A stretch of 64,000 bases of DNA from Sphingomonas adhaesiva (lineage in GTDB: Bacteria > Pseudomonadota > Alphaproteobacteria > Sphingomonadales > Sphingomonadaceae). A program made the translations under genes and the position numbers. The stretch covers positions 248,001 to 312,000 of the forward strand of contig NZ_NWVC01000004.1 of NCBI RefSeq assembly GCF_002374855.1, given 5' to 3'. The notes beneath the pieces are model-generated. The model made no database searches. It was given only the letters and a program-made list of their open reading frames with translations, and was not told where the DNA came from. Of this stretch, positions 39,309-48,509 are shown one piece after another. Every line of letters starts with the position of its first letter. Position 1 is the first letter of the stretch.

Positions 39309-39332
39309 ATATATCTGTTATGCCGGATATAT
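39309..39332. promoter_or_regulatory. Candidate ArsR operator overlapping the arsR start codon
   Basis: A 7-bp inverted repeat ATATATC / GATATAT with a 10-nt spacer. Its right arm includes the first bases of the arsR ATG (39331). ArsR/SmtB repressors bind AT-rich inverted repeats at their own promoters, and bound repressor would block transcription here. Inferred from position and symmetry. Confidence 0.55.
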
Positions 39333-39663
39333 GGAAAACGATTCGGCTATCGTGGCGCTTGGGGCGTTGGCGCAGGTAACGCGCCTGGATGTGTTTCGCC
39401 TGCTGGTCCGCCACGAACCCGATGGCATGGCAGCCGGCGAAATAGCCCGTCAGCTCGACGTTCCGCAAAACACCATGTCCGCGCATCTCGGCATCCTTGC
39501 TCGCGCAGGCCTGGTCCGATCAGAACGCCATAGCCGATCGATCATCTACCGCGCTGACCTCGACGGCCTGCGAGCGCTGACGCTGTTCCTCGTCAAGGAC
39601 TGCTGCGGCGGCTCGCCCGAACTGTGCGCCCCGCTCATCGCCGAACTCGCTCCCTGCTGCTGA
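39331..39663 (+). CDS. arsR: ArsR-family arsenic-responsive repressor
   Basis: A 110-aa winged-helix repressor (QVTRLDVFRLLVRHEPDGMA, LDVPQNTMSAHLGILARAGL). The inducer-binding thiols appear to be C-terminal (KDCCGGSPELCAPLIAELAP then CC) rather than in the helix-5 ELCVCDL motif of the classic R773 type. This matches the class in which As(III) binds cysteines near the C-terminus. The start at 39331 is supported by the family N-terminus. First gene of arsR-arsC-arsB. Confidence 0.9.
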   Translation: MENDSAIVALGALAQVTRLDVFRLLVRHEPDGMAAGEIARQLDVPQNTMSAHLGILARAGLVRSERHSRSIIYRADLDGLRALTLFLVKDCCGGSPELCAPLIAELAPCC

Positions 39664-39676
39664 AAGGACGCCCGGA

Positions 39677-40117
39677 ATGACCGACAATGCGCCCGTCGAT
39701 GTCATCATCTATCACAACCCCCAGTGCGGCACGTCGCGCAACGCGCTGGCGATGATCCGCAATGCCGGCATCGAGCCGCATGTCGTCGAGTATCTGAAAA
39801 CGCCGCCCTCGCGCGCGATGCTGGCAGAGCTGATCGACCGTGCCGGGATCACCCCGCGCGACCTGCTGCGCGAGAAGGGGACGCCCTATGCCGAGTTGGG
39901 CTTGGGCGACACGTCGCTGTCCGGCGACGCGCTGATGGACGCGATGATGGCGCATCCGATCCTCATCAACCGGCCGCTGGTCGTCTCGCCGCTCGGCGTG
40001 AAGCTGTGCCGGCCGTCCGAAGCTGTCCTTGATCTGCTGCCGAGCGGCCAGCGCGGCGCGTTCGTAAAGGAGGAAGGCGAGCAGGTGGTCGATGCCTTGG
40101 GCCAACGCGTCGCCTGA
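39677..40117 (+). CDS. arsC: Arsenate reductase, glutaredoxin-dependent
   Basis: 146 aa; reduces arsenate to arsenite using glutathione and glutaredoxin. The catalytic Cys is in [20 protein letters not shown], and the substrate-binding arginine region [20 protein letters not shown] is intact. It lies 13 nt after arsR, and its last base overlaps the arsB start. Confidence 0.95.
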   Translation: MTDNAPVDVIIYHNPQCGTSRNALAMIRNAGIEPHVVEYLKTPPSRAMLAELIDRAGITPRDLLREKGTPYAELGLGDTSLSGDALMDAMMAHPILINRPLVVSPLGVKLCRPSEAVLDLLPSGQRGAFVKEEGEQVVDALGQRVA

Positions 40118-41403
40118 TGCTCCTTGCCGTCCTGATCTTCGTCGCGACGATCGCGTTCGTCATCTGGCAACCCAAGGGCCTGGGCATTGGGTGGAGCGCG
40201 ATGGGCGGGGCGGTCGTGGCGCTGCTCGCGGGCGTCGTCACCCTGTCCGACGTGCCGGTGGTATGGGGCATCGTCTGGAACGCGACCGCGGCGTTCGTCG
40301 CGATCATCGTCATCAGCCTGTTGCTCGATGAAGCCGGGTTCTTCGAATGGGCGGCGCTGCACGTCGCGCGCTGGGGTGGAGGGCATGGTCGCCGGCTGTT
40401 CGTCCTGATCGTGCTGCTTGGCGCGGCGGTGTCCGCGCTGTTCGCCAATGACGGCGCGGCGCTGATCCTGACGCCGATCGTCATCGCCATGCTGCGGGCG
40501 CTGGGGTTCAAGGACAAGGCGACGCTGGCATACGTCATGGCAGCCGGGTTCATCGCCGACACCGCCAGCCTGCCGCTGGTCGTCTCGAACCTCGTCAACA
40601 TCGTGTCGGCCGACTTCTTCAGGCTCGGTTTCGCCGACTATGCCGCCGTGATGGTGCCGGTCGATCTGGTGTCGATCGCCGCCACGCTGGGCGCGCTGTT
40701 GCTGTTCTTTCGGCGCGACATACCGCAGGATTACGATGTGACGGCGCTGCGTGCCCCTGATGCCGCGATCCGGGACGCCGCAACCTTCCGCGCCGGATGG
40801 ATCGTCCTTGCCCTGCTGCTCGCCGGCTTCTTCCTGCTCGAACCGCTCGGCGTGCCGGTCAGCGCCGTGGCCGCTGCCGGAGCGGTCCTGCTGCTGGTGA
40901 TCGCAGGGAAGGGCCATGTGATCCCAACGGCCAAGGTGCTGCGCGGCGCACCCTGGCAGGTCGTGATCTTCTCGCTCGGCATGTACCTCGTCGTCTACGG
41001 CCTGCGGAATGCCGGCCTGACCGATCATCTGGCGACACTGCTCGATCGCGCCGCCCAAGGCGGCGTATGGGGCGCGGCGCTCGGCACGGGCGTGATCGCG
41101 GCCGTCCTGTCGTCGGTGATGAACAACATGCCGACCGTGCTGGTGGGCGCGCTGTCGATCGACGCCACCCACGCCACGGGTGCGATCAAGGAAGCGATGA
41201 TCTACGCCAACGTGATCGGCTGCGACCTCGGTCCCAAGCTGACGCCGATCGGCTCGCTCGCCACGCTGCTGTGGCTCCATGTCCTCGGGCAAAAGGGCGC
41301 GCGGATCGGGTGGGGGTACTATTTCCGGGTCGGGGTTACGCTGACCGTGCCTGTCCTGCTCATCACGCTGGCGGCGCTTGCGCTGAGAATGGGGATTGCC
41401 TGA
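40117..41403 (+). CDS. arsB: Arsenite efflux pump
   Basis: A 428-aa integral membrane protein with about 11 helices. It has the ArsB signatures [20 protein letters not shown] and [20 protein letters not shown] and the C-terminal [20 protein letters not shown]. It exports the arsenite produced by ArsC. It starts on the last base of arsC. An IS fragment abuts its stop codon, so any downstream ars genes have been lost. Confidence 0.95.
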   Translation: MLLAVLIFVATIAFVIWQPKGLGIGWSAMGGAVVALLAGVVTLSDVPVVWGIVWNATAAFVAIIVISLLLDEAGFFEWAALHVARWGGGHGRRLFVLIVLLGAAVSALFANDGAALILTPIVIAMLRALGFKDKATLAYVMAAGFIADTASLPLVVSNLVNIVSADFFRLGFADYAAVMVPVDLVSIAATLGALLLFFRRDIPQDYDVTALRAPDAAIRDAATFRAGWIVLALLLAGFFLLEPLGVPVSAVAAAGAVLLLVIAGKGHVIPTAKVLRGAPWQVVIFSLGMYLVVYGLRNAGLTDHLATLLDRAAQGGVWGAALGTGVIAAVLSSVMNNMPTVLVGALSIDATHATGAIKEAMIYANVIGCDLGPKLTPIGSLATLLWLHVLGQKGARIGWGYYFRVGVTLTVPVLLITLAALALRMGIA

Positions 41404-41420
41404 TGCCGCTACGCGACCTT

Positions 41421-41493
41421 GGGCGATCGGCAGGACCCGGCAGATCCGCTCGACCCCGTACACCTCGCGATGCGCGTCGATGAACGACACCAT
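41421..41493 (-). pseudogene. IS3-family transposase OrfB, N-terminal stub
   Basis: Twenty-four codons ([24 protein letters not shown]) match the start of IS3 OrfB. The DDE catalytic domain is gone; the sequence then changes to that flanking arsB. The start overlaps the orfA stop by one base. Confidence 0.7.
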
Positions 41494-41819
41494 CACCTCG
41501 CTCGGCGGTTGAGCTCCGCCATCGCAAAATACGCCGACGCCTTGCGTAGGATCTCGTTGGCCTGGCGCAGTTGGCGGTTCTCCCGCTCCAGTGCCTTCAT
41601 TCGGTCGGCGACGTCGCTCGGCATCCCGGCGCGCATGCCGCTGTCGACCTCGGCTTTCTTCACCCAATCGTGCAGCGTCTGGCCCGCACACCCGATCTTC
41701 ATCGCGATCGACACCACCGCTGCCCAGCACGACGCGTGATCCTTCTCGTGTTCCAGCACCATCCGCACCGCACGCGCGGGCACCTCAGGTGAAAACTTGT
41801 TCGTCGTCTTGCTCGTCAT
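41493..41819 (-). CDS. IS3-family transposase OrfA
   Basis: A 108-aa DNA-binding part of the transposase. It has a helix-turn-helix ([20 protein letters not shown]) and a leucine zipper-like tail ([32 protein letters not shown]). Intact, but its catalytic partner OrfB is truncated, so it cannot transpose the element. Confidence 0.85.
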   Translation of the reverse strand: MTSKTTNKFSPEVPARAVRMVLEHEKDHASCWAAVVSIAMKIGCAGQTLHDWVKKAEVDSGMRAGMPSDVADRMKALERENRQLRQANEILRKASAYFAMAELNRRAR

Positions 41820-41875
41820 AGCCCCTTCCTCTCAGGAGTTGGGGCCTCCGGCAAACCCGGCGCGGTTCAGTTCGT

Positions 41876-41962
41876 GAGGAGAAGCGCCTCCAGGTGAAGC
41901 GCCGCCTGGTAACTGGTCAGAAGCCGGAGCTGGTCTACTGCTTCAAGCTCCCAAGCCACTAA
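41876..41962 (+). pseudogene. 3' end of an unidentified gene interrupted by the IS
   Basis: Twenty-eight codons open from the IS edge (KRLQVKRRLVTGQKPELVYC, FKLPSH, stop). They are basic in character and are followed by a terminator-like hairpin. No family recognised; it could be the tail of a gene into which the IS inserted. Confidence 0.3.
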
Positions 41963-41968
41963 GGGGGC

Positions 41969-41997
41969 GAGCCGGCGGGGGCCCACCCCGCCGGCTC
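41969..41997. terminator. 12-bp perfect hairpin
   Basis: GAGCCGGCGGGG and CCCCGCCGGCTC separated by 5 nt. It lies 6 nt after the stop of the interrupted gene tail, the usual position of a terminator, though no T-run follows. Confidence 0.55.
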
Positions 41998-42200
41998 CAT
42001 TCGGCGGCCGGCGCTCTCTGATGTCGGTTGTCGCCGAGGCGAAGAGCGTGCCGCAAGCTTGAAGGGCAGCGCCACCACGCCATGATCGACTCGAGGTTTG
42101 ATCGCAAAAGCGTGCGTCGATGTTCGCAGGCTTCCGCTGGCGGATATTCGACTGATATTTGATGATCTGCCCGCCTGCACACGCAAGCCATTGAAAAGGC
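41998..42200. other. Non-coding gap before tRNA-Glu
   Basis: 203 bp with slightly lower GC than the core. No gene or repeat recognised. It follows the 3' end of the minus-strand tRNA-Glu, a common integration point, so it may be the proximal end of the accessory segment. Confidence 0.3.
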
Positions 42201-42275
42201 TGGTGACCCCTACGGGAATCGAACCCGTGTTTCAGCCGTGAAAGGGCCGCGTCCTAACCGCTAGACGAAGGGGCC
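42201..42275 (-). tRNA. tRNA-Glu(TTC)
   Basis: Read on the minus strand: acceptor GGCCCCTTCGTCTAGCGG, anticodon loop CTTTCAC (anticodon TTC), T-arm GGGTTCGATTCCC, and an encoded CCA end. All arms pair. The accessory segment 28.8-42 kb ends beside its 3' end. Confidence 0.93.
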
Positions 42276-42324
42276 GTGAGGCGTGGCGGGTCCCTTGGCG
42301 GAAAGGGCGGCGGGGGTCAAGGGG

Positions 42325-44070
42325 TCAGTTGGCCCAGGCGGCGTCGTCGACGTGCAATTCCGCCGCCGGCCGCGCACCCCATTCGTCGAGCCGCGCGCGC
42401 CCCGCCAGCCACAGCCGGCGCGACGGGCCGGCGGCCAGCAATGCCTGGCCCAGCGGATTGTCGGCGGCGCGGAACGCCATCGCCTTCAGGCTGCGGCCGT
42501 CGTCGCCCGCCACGATCGCGCGGACATGGCCGTTGCCGACGACGTCGACCTTGATCGTGCGCACCGGCCCCACCGCCACGCGCGGCGCGGGCCAGCCGGT
42601 GCCATAGGGGCCGCCCGCCTCCAGCGCATGGACCAAATCGGGGGTCACCCCGCCCGCCGCGACGACCGAATCGACCAGCAGCGCGCGGTTTTCTCGCGCC
42701 GTTTCCACCGCCGCGCCCAGCCGCGCTTCCAGATCGTCGGCGAAGGCGGGGATCGCGTCCTTCGCGATCGTCAGCCCCGCCGCCATCGCATGGCCGCCGC
42801 CCGCGATCAGCAGCCCGCGCTCCTTCGCGGAGAGCACCGCCGCGCCCAGGTCCACCCCTGTGATCGACCGGCCCGATCCCTTGCCGATGCCGTCGTCGTC
42901 CAGCGCGATGACGATCGCGGGGCGGCCCAGCCGCTCCTTCAGCCGCCCGGCGACGATCCCGATCACGCCGGGATGCCAGCCGTCGCCCGCCACCACGCAC
43001 ACCGCGCGGTCGCTGCACAGCATCGCCTCAGCGCCTTCCTGCACCATCGCCTCGATCGCGCGGCGTTCGTCGTTCAGGCGGTCCAGCTCCGCCGCCAGCG
43101 CGCGCGCCTCCGCCGGGTCGCGCGTCGTCAGCAACCGCACGCCCAGGTCCGCGCGCCCGACGCGCCCGCCGGCGTTGATGCGCGGCCCGAACGCAAACCC
43201 CAGGTCGCTGGCGGTCGGCGCGCGCGTCAGCCGCGCCGCCTCGCCCAGCGCGGCCAGCCCGATGTTGCGGCGCTGCGCCATCACCTTCAGTCCTTGCGCC
43301 ACGAAGGCGCGGTTCAGCCCGCGCAGCTGCGCCACGTCCGCCACCGTCCCCAGCGCGACCAGATCGAGCAGGTCGAGCAGCCGCGGCTCCGCCCGCGTCG
43401 CGAAATAGCCGCGCGCCCGCAACGCGCGGATCAGCGCCGCGCCCAGCAGGAACGCGACCCCCACCGCCGCCAGATGGCCGTGCGCGGCGCCTTCGCCCTC
43501 GTCCTGGCGGTTGGGGTTCACCACCGCATGCGCGCGCGGCAGCTGCGTCGCGCATTGGTGATGGTCGACGACGATGACGTCGGCGCGCGCCCCCGCCAGC
43601 GCGTCGAACGCCTGCGCCCCGCAATCGACCGTGACGATCAGAGTCGCGCCCTCCGCCGCCAGCCGCTCCATCGCGTCTGCGTTGGGGCCGTACCCCTCGA
43701 CCAGCCGGTCGGGGATATAGACGCGGGCGTCGCGCCCCAGCTCGCGCAGCAACAGCACCAGCAGCGCCGACGATGTCGCGCCGTCGACGTCGTAATCGCC
43801 GAAGATCGCCACCGCTTCGTCGCGCTCCACCGCATCGGCCAGCCGCGCGGCGGCGACGTCCATGTCGCGGAAGATCGACGGATCGGGCATGAACCCGCGG
43901 ATCGACGGCGCCTTGTGCGCCTCCAGCGCGTCGCGAGGGCAACCGCGCGCCAGCAGCAATTGCGTCAGCAGGTCGTCGGGCATCAGTCCGTCGCGCTGGT
44001 CCGTCGCCAGCGCGCGCCAGTGCCAGGGTTGGCCGAGGATCGACCGGTCGATATCCAGAACGCGCCGCAT
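42325..44070 (-). CDS. recJ: Single-stranded-DNA-specific exonuclease RecJ
   Basis: A 5'-3' ssDNA exonuclease for recombination and mismatch repair. DHH-family motifs are clear: AIFGDYDVDGATSSALLVLL (motif I), TVDCGAQAFD (II) and VIVVDHHQC (III), followed by the DHHA1 domain (AGGGHAMAAGLTIA) and an OB-fold. I start at MRRVLDIDRS (44070); an ATG at 44082 is equally possible and the frame is open to 44118. About 581 aa, normal length. Confidence 0.94.
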   Translation of the reverse strand: MRRVLDIDRSILGQPWHWRALATDQRDGLMPDDLLTQLLLARGCPRDALEAHKAPSIRGFMPDPSIFRDMDVAAARLADAVERDEAVAIFGDYDVDGATSSALLVLLLRELGRDARVYIPDRLVEGYGPNADAMERLAAEGATLIVTVDCGAQAFDALAGARADVIVVDHHQCATQLPRAHAVVNPNRQDEGEGAAHGHLAAVGVAFLLGAALIRALRARGYFATRAEPRLLDLLDLVALGTVADVAQLRGLNRAFVAQGLKVMAQRRNIGLAALGEAARLTRAPTASDLGFAFGPRINAGGRVGRADLGVRLLTTRDPAEARALAAELDRLNDERRAIEAMVQEGAEAMLCSDRAVCVVAGDGWHPGVIGIVAGRLKERLGRPAIVIALDDDGIGKGSGRSITGVDLGAAVLSAKERGLLIAGGGHAMAAGLTIAKDAIPAFADDLEARLGAAVETARENRALLVDSVVAAGGVTPDLVHALEAGGPYGTGWPAPRVAVGPVRTIKVDVVGNGHVRAIVAGDDGRSLKAMAFRAADNPLGQALLAAGPSRRLWLAGRARLDEWGARPAAELHVDDAAWAN

Positions 44071-44125
44071 CGGCGGTGCCATACAGGGACGTGCACCCCG
44101 CGTCACCGCCGATAACAATTTGCCA

Positions 44126-44140
44126 TGTGATATTGTAACA
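44126..44140. promoter_or_regulatory. Zur box
   Basis: TGTGATATTGTAACA matches the gamma-proteobacterial Zur core TGTTATANTATAACA at 12 of 15 positions, an AT-rich imperfect palindrome in a very GC-rich region. It sits between recJ and the merC-like gene, 32 nt before the latter's start, and a Zur-type regulator is encoded next. Consensus from memory; binding inferred. Confidence 0.6.
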
Positions 44141-44171
44141 TGGCCGTGGCTGCCCTATCTGCGTCCCGGTC

Positions 44172-44558
44172 ATGGCTCAGCGACTCACCTCCGACGCGGG
44201 AACACACCGGCTCGATCGCTGGGCGATCTGGCTGTCGGCGGCGTGCGTCGTCCATTGCCTGGCGACGACGGTGGCGCTGGCGGTGCTGTCCACCGCGGGC
44301 GGCCTGCTGGGCAGCCCGCTGATCCACGAAGCGGGGCTGGTGATGGCGCTGGTCCTGGGCGTCGTCGCGTTCGGGCGGGGCGTGGTGCGGCATCGCCGCC
44401 CGCTGCCGATCGTGCTGGGCGCGACCGGGCTGGCGCTGATGGCCTCGGCGCTGGTGGTGGCGCATGGCGCGCATCATCTGGCGGAAACCGCGCTGACCAT
44501 CGCCGGGGTCGCGGTGCTGGCGTTGGGCCATTCGCTCAATCGCCATACCCACCGCTAA
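44172..44558 (+). CDS. MerC-domain membrane protein
   Basis: A 128-aa inner membrane protein with four hydrophobic segments. It has a vicinal CVVHC motif in the first helix (LSAACVVHCLATTVALAVLS), as in MerC mercury transporters, and a His-rich end (AHGAHHLAETA, SLNRHTHR). No other mer genes are nearby. The Zur box upstream and the zur gene downstream point to zinc rather than mercury handling. Confidence 0.8.
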   Translation: MAQRLTSDAGTHRLDRWAIWLSAACVVHCLATTVALAVLSTAGGLLGSPLIHEAGLVMALVLGVVAFGRGVVRHRRPLPIVLGATGLALMASALVVAHGAHHLAETALTIAGVAVLALGHSLNRHTHR

Positions 44559-44596
44559 GCTTGCCGGGGCGCCGCCCGGTGCCTATCTCATCGCGC

Positions 44597-45055
44597 ATGG
44601 GGCATGGCCATCACGAACCGGAGGGCGACGCGCTGATGCGCGCGGCGCAGGCGGCGCTGGAAGGCGCGGGCGAGCAATGGACGGTGATGCGCGCGGGCGT
44701 CTTCGCGGCGCTGTCGGGCTTCGCGAAGCCGGCGTCGGCCTATGACATTGCGGAGGCGGTGTCCCGTGCCGAGGGGCGGCGGATCGCCGCCAACAGCATC
44801 TACCGTATCCTCGACCTGTTCGTCGCCGCCAACCTGGCGCAGCGGGTGGAAAGCGCCAACGCCTATGTCGTCAACGCGCATCCCGGCTGCCGGCACGACT
44901 GCATCTTCCTGGTGTGCGATGCGTGCGGCAAAACCACGCACGTCGACGACGATCGCCTGACCCGCGACCTGCGCCAGACCGCGCTGACCGCCGGTTTCCA
45001 GCCCGAACGCCCGGTGGTGGAAGTCCGCGGCCGCTGCGCCGAATGCGCGGCGTAA
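44597..45055 (+). CDS. zur: Fur-family zinc uptake regulator (Zur-type)
   Basis: A 152-aa Fur-fold repressor. It has an N-terminal winged helix (ASAYDIAEAVSRAEGRRIAA, NSIYRILDLFVAANL), metal-site residues in NAHPGCRHDCIFLVC, and the two structural CXXC pairs CDAC and CAEC. The His-rich N-terminus (MGHGHHEPEGD) and the sequence between the cysteines resemble Zur more than iron-responsive Fur. It lies 38 nt after the MerC-like gene and is probably cotranscribed and autoregulated through the box at 44126. Confidence 0.85.
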   Translation: MGHGHHEPEGDALMRAAQAALEGAGEQWTVMRAGVFAALSGFAKPASAYDIAEAVSRAEGRRIAANSIYRILDLFVAANLAQRVESANAYVVNAHPGCRHDCIFLVCDACGKTTHVDDDRLTRDLRQTALTAGFQPERPVVEVRGRCAECAA

Positions 45056-45116
45056 GGATCGCGACGGACGTTCCCTGGTCTTGAAGAAGGTCGTTCGCAT
45101 AAAGGCGTAGAAGTGC

Positions 45117-45145
45117 GTTCGCGCAGAGACGCGGAGGCGCAGAGA
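45117..45145 (+). repeat. Left arm of a 29-nt perfect inverted repeat
   Basis: GTTCGCGCAGAGACGCGGAG and the next 9 nt are the exact reverse complement of 45222-45250. The two arms enclose 76 nt. Together they form a dispersed intergenic repeat of MITE or REP type, lying between zur and dxs. Confidence 0.8.
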
Positions 45146-45221
45146 TGGTGCGCCGACCGCCCGCGCAGCGGCCCCATCCCGACGATGCGATAGGTGCGAG
45201 ACGCTGCGCGTCGGCAAAGCC

Positions 45222-45250
45222 TCTCTGCGCCTCCGCGTCTCTGCGCGAAC
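45222..45250 (-). repeat. Right arm of the 29-nt perfect inverted repeat
   Basis: Exact reverse complement of 45117-45145 (core CTCTGCGCCTCCGCGTCTCT). A degenerate relative of this core occurs near 52449-52480 in the proC-marR gap, which supports a dispersed family rather than a one-off hairpin. Confidence 0.8.
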
Positions 45251-45417
45251 AACCCCTTTCTTCAGCGCCGCGCGTCGCGTCGATACCCGCCGACCGCATG
45301 GTCGATCGACCTGACGTTCGCGAACATCGCCGTTGCCTCCTCCGGCACGGTCCCCCCCCCGGTCGATCGGAAAAAGCGGCAATCGACATGCTGATATCGC
45401 TCAGCTATCCCGGTCCG

Positions 45418-47337
45418 ATGGCCGATGCCCTTCAGACACCCTTGCTCGACACCGTCGATACGCCTTCCGATCTGCGCACGCTGCGCCCCGAACAGCTGCG
45501 CCAGCTGGCCGACGAACTGCGACAGGAAACGATCGCCGCCGTCGGCGTGACCGGCGGCCACCTCGGCTCCGGGCTGGGCGTGGTCGAACTGACCGTCGCG
45601 ATCCATTACGTGTTCGATACGCCGCGCGACCGGCTGATCTGGGACGTCGGACACCAATGCTACCCGCACAAGATCTTGACCGGGCGGCGTGACCGCATCC
45701 GCACGCTGCGGCAGGGCGGGGGGCTGTCGGGCTTCACCAAGCGGAGCGAGAGCGAGTACGATCCGTTCGGCGCGGCGCACAGTTCGACGTCGATCTCGGC
45801 CGCGCTCGGCTTCGCCACCGCCAACAAGCTGACCGGCGCGCCGGGCAAGGCGATCGCGGTGATCGGCGATGGCGCGATGTCGGCGGGCATGGCCTATGAG
45901 GCGATGAACAATGCCGAGGCGGCGGGCAATCGCCTGGTCGTTATCCTCAACGACAACGACATGTCGATCGCGCCGCCGGTCGGCGGGCTGTCGGCCTATC
46001 TGTCGCGGATCGTGTCCAGCCGCGAATTCCTGGGCGTGCGCGAGCTGATGAAGAAGTTCGCGCGCCGCCTGCCGCGCCCGTTCCACACCGCCGCGCGCAA
46101 GACCGACGAATATGCCCGCGGCATGACGATGGGCGGCACGCTGTTCGAGGAACTGGGCTTCTATTATGTCGGGCCGATCGACGGGCACAATCTGGAACAC
46201 CTTATCCCCGTGCTCGAAAACGTGCGCGATGCGGAGGAAGGCCCGATCCTGATCCATGTCGTGACGAAGAAGGGCAAGGGCTATGCCCCGGCCGAACAGT
46301 CCGCCGACAAATATCATGGCGTGCAGAAGTTCGACGTCATCACCGGCACCCAGGCGAAGGCGCCGCCGGGGCCGCCGGCCTATCAGAACGTCTTTGGCGA
46401 CGCGCTGGCGCGCGCGGCGGATGCCGATCCGCGCATCTGCGCGATCACCGCGGCGATGCCGTCGGGCACTGGGCTGGACCGGTTCGCGGCGGCGCATCCC
46501 GACCGCTTCTTCGACGTCGGCATCGCCGAACAGCATGCCGTCACCTTCGCCGCCGGGCTGGCGGCGCAGGGAATGCGCCCGTTCTGCGCGATCTATTCGA
46601 CGTTCCTGCAACGCGCCTATGACCAGGTGGTCCACGACGTCGCGATCCAGAACCTGCCGGTGCGCTTCGCGATCGACCGCGCCGGGCTGGTCGGGGCGGA
46701 CGGCGCGACGCACGCGGGCAGCTTCGACGTCACCTATCTGGCGACGCTGCCCAATTTCGTCGTGATGGCCCCGGCGGACGAGGCGGAGCTGGTCCATATG
46801 GTCCACACCTGCGCCGAATATGACGACGGCCCGATCGCGGTGCGCTACCCGCGCGGCGGCGGCACCGGCGTCGCGCTGCCCGCGGTGCCGGAGCGGCTGG
46901 AGATCGGCAAGGGTCGCATCGTCCGCGAAGGCAAGTCGGTCGCGATCCTGTCGCTTGGCACACGCCTGGGCGAGGCGCTGAAGGCGGCCGAGGTGCTGGA
47001 GGCGCGCGGGCTGTCGACCACCGTCGCTGACCTGCGCTTCGCCAAGCCGCTGGACGAGGCGCTGATCCGCCGGCTGCTGACCAGCCACGAAGTCGCGGTG
47101 ACGATCGAGGAGAATGCCGTCGGCGGCCTCGGCGCGCATGTCCTCACGATGGCGTCGGACGCCGGGTTGACCGACGCCGGCCTCAAGATCCGCACGCTGC
47201 GCCTGCCCGATCGCTTCCAGGACCAGGACAAGCCCGAGGTGCAATATGCCGAGGCCGGGCTGGACGCCGATGCGATCGTCGCCACCGTCCTGTCGGCGCT
47301 GCGCTACAACGAAGCGGGCGTGATCGCGCGCGCGTGA
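45418..47337 (+). CDS. dxs: 1-deoxy-D-xylulose-5-phosphate synthase
   Basis: First enzyme of the MEP isoprenoid pathway; joins pyruvate and glyceraldehyde-3-phosphate with thiamine diphosphate. 639 aa. The TPP site [31 protein letters not shown] at the active site and the transketolase C-terminal domains are intact. The frame is open to 45145 through the inverted repeat, but the family N-terminus starts at [11 protein letters not shown] (45418). The next gene overlaps by 4 nt. Confidence 0.96.
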   Translation: MADALQTPLLDTVDTPSDLRTLRPEQLRQLADELRQETIAAVGVTGGHLGSGLGVVELTVAIHYVFDTPRDRLIWDVGHQCYPHKILTGRRDRIRTLRQGGGLSGFTKRSESEYDPFGAAHSSTSISAALGFATANKLTGAPGKAIAVIGDGAMSAGMAYEAMNNAEAAGNRLVVILNDNDMSIAPPVGGLSAYLSRIVSSREFLGVRELMKKFARRLPRPFHTAARKTDEYARGMTMGGTLFEELGFYYVGPIDGHNLEHLIPVLENVRDAEEGPILIHVVTKKGKGYAPAEQSADKYHGVQKFDVITGTQAKAPPGPPAYQNVFGDALARAADADPRICAITAAMPSGTGLDRFAAAHPDRFFDVGIAEQHAVTFAAGLAAQGMRPFCAIYSTFLQRAYDQVVHDVAIQNLPVRFAIDRAGLVGADGATHAGSFDVTYLATLPNFVVMAPADEAELVHMVHTCAEYDDGPIAVRYPRGGGTGVALPAVPERLEIGKGRIVREGKSVAILSLGTRLGEALKAAEVLEARGLSTTVADLRFAKPLDEALIRRLLTSHEVAVTIEENAVGGLGAHVLTMASDAGLTDAGLKIRTLRLPDRFQDQDKPEVQYAEAGLDADAIVATVLSALRYNEAGVIARA

Positions 47338-47747
47338 CCGGCTGGGAGAAGGTCGGCGCGCTCACCGCTTTGTACGCGGTGGGGATGCTGTGGGCCAATT
47401 ATGCCATGCTGCGCCGGGTGAAGGGCGCGGTGGCCGAGCGCGCGGCGTGGACCGCGGCCGATTTCGACGCGGTGTTCGCGGGCGCTGACGCCGACCCGCG
47501 CGTCGCCCCGGCGGTGCGCGCGGCGCTGGCCCTGTGGTACGGGGAAGGGGTGGTGCCCCAGCCCGAGGACACGCTGAAGCGCTTCCTCAAGATGGCGCGC
47601 GGCGACGTGGAGGATGTCGCCAACGCCGCCGCCGCCGCGCTGTCGCTGCCCGCCGACCCGCTGGTGCCCGACCTGCCCGACGTGGCGGCGCTGGTACGCT
47701 ACCTCGACGGGCGGGTCGGGGCGGCCCCTCAGATCCGCGCCTCGTAA
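47334..47747 (+). CDS. Hypothetical protein with N-terminal membrane anchor
   Basis: 137 aa from a GTG overlapping the dxs stop (GTGA). One hydrophobic N-terminal helix ([20 protein letters not shown]) is followed by a helical, Ala-rich soluble part ([20 protein letters not shown]). No family recognised. The tight coupling to dxs suggests cotranslation. Its 3' end overlaps the convergent hydrolase gene by 19 nt. Confidence 0.65.
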   Translation: MTGWEKVGALTALYAVGMLWANYAMLRRVKGAVAERAAWTAADFDAVFAGADADPRVAPAVRAALALWYGEGVVPQPEDTLKRFLKMARGDVEDVANAAAAALSLPADPLVPDLPDVAALVRYLDGRVGAAPQIRAS

Positions 47748-48394
47748 CCGCGCGGCCGGCTGGGCATCGTCAGGATCGCGCGCGCGTCGCCCGGGGTGCG
47801 CGCCTCGCCATGCGGGCCGCCCGCGGCGTGGATCACCCGTTCCAGCAGTTCCTGCCCCTCCGGCCAGTGACCCAGCCCGCTGGCGGCGTTGAGGTGGCCG
47901 TGCGGCCCCGCATCGACGAAATGGCTGCCCCAGTCGACCGCCAGGCTGTGCGCGCGCTCGATCGTCACCCACGGATCGTCGGTGGACGCGACCACGATCG
48001 ACGGGAACGGCAGCGGCTGTTTCGGCGCGGGGGCGAACGGGGCCAGTTCCTCCGCCACGCCCGCGCGCTCGACATCGGCGGGCGCGACCAGCAGCGCGCC
48101 GGCCACCGGCCAGCCGTACGGCTGCGGGCTCATCGACGCCCACCACGCCGTCGCGATGCACCCCAGCGAATGCGCGACCAGGATCACCGGCGCACGCGCG
48201 CCTGCCACCGCCTGGTCGATCTTCGTCACCCAACTGTTGCGATGCGGCCGGTCCCACATCCCCAGGTCGATCCGCGACGTGTCGGGGCGCGCGCCCTCCC
48301 ACAGGGTCTGCCAGTGCGCGGGTCCCGAGCCACCCAGCCCGGGAACGGTCAGGATCGTCGGCCGGACCGACAGATCATATGTCGAAAGTCCCAT
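47729..48394 (-). CDS. RBBP9/YdeN-family alpha/beta hydrolase
   Basis: A 221-aa serine hydrolase. It has ILTVPGLGGSGPAHWQTLWE at the start, the nucleophile Ser in VAHSLGC, Asp in ASTDDPWV and His in AGPHGHLNAASGLGHWPEG: a complete triad of the RBBP9 family. The start at 48394 has GGAGAG 7 nt upstream. Substrate unknown. Confidence 0.88.
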   Translation of the reverse strand: MGLSTYDLSVRPTILTVPGLGGSGPAHWQTLWEGARPDTSRIDLGMWDRPHRNSWVTKIDQAVAGARAPVILVAHSLGCIATAWWASMSPQPYGWPVAGALLVAPADVERAGVAEELAPFAPAPKQPLPFPSIVVASTDDPWVTIERAHSLAVDWGSHFVDAGPHGHLNAASGLGHWPEGQELLERVIHAAGGPHGEARTPGDARAILTMPSRPRGYEARI

Positions 48395-48509
48395 GACGTC
48401 TCTCCTGTCATCCCCGCGTCGGTGCGGGGAAAAGGTGAGGCCGCGGCACACAGTCTAGGGGTCGGGAAAAGCCGCGGCCTCGATTCGCAATGTATTGTCC
48501 CCTAAATCC

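Larger units (their letters stand above)
41404..41872 (-). mobile_element. Truncated IS3-family insertion sequence
   Basis: Contains a complete orfA and the first ~24 codons of orfB on the minus strand. The probable terminal inverted repeat (read on minus: TGAACCGCGCCGGGTTTGCC) lies near 41849-41872. The other end is missing: orfB stops just next to the arsB stop codon. Not mobile by itself. Confidence 0.75.

Noticed and set aside
39886-41730. 614-codon frame antisense to arsC-arsB.
   Set aside because: Shadow frame, apart from a short stretch that is the real IS3 OrfB stub.
41959-42186. Minus-strand 75-codon frame beside tRNA-Glu.
   Set aside because: No family and no ribosome binding site; it overlaps the 12-bp hairpin.
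44172-44558. Mercury resistance operon.
   Set aside because: Only a MerC-like protein; no merA, merT, merP or MerR, and a Zur box and zur gene are adjacent.
45262-47244. 660-codon frame antisense to dxs.
   Set aside because: Shadow frame with no domain; Dxs motifs are on the plus strand.
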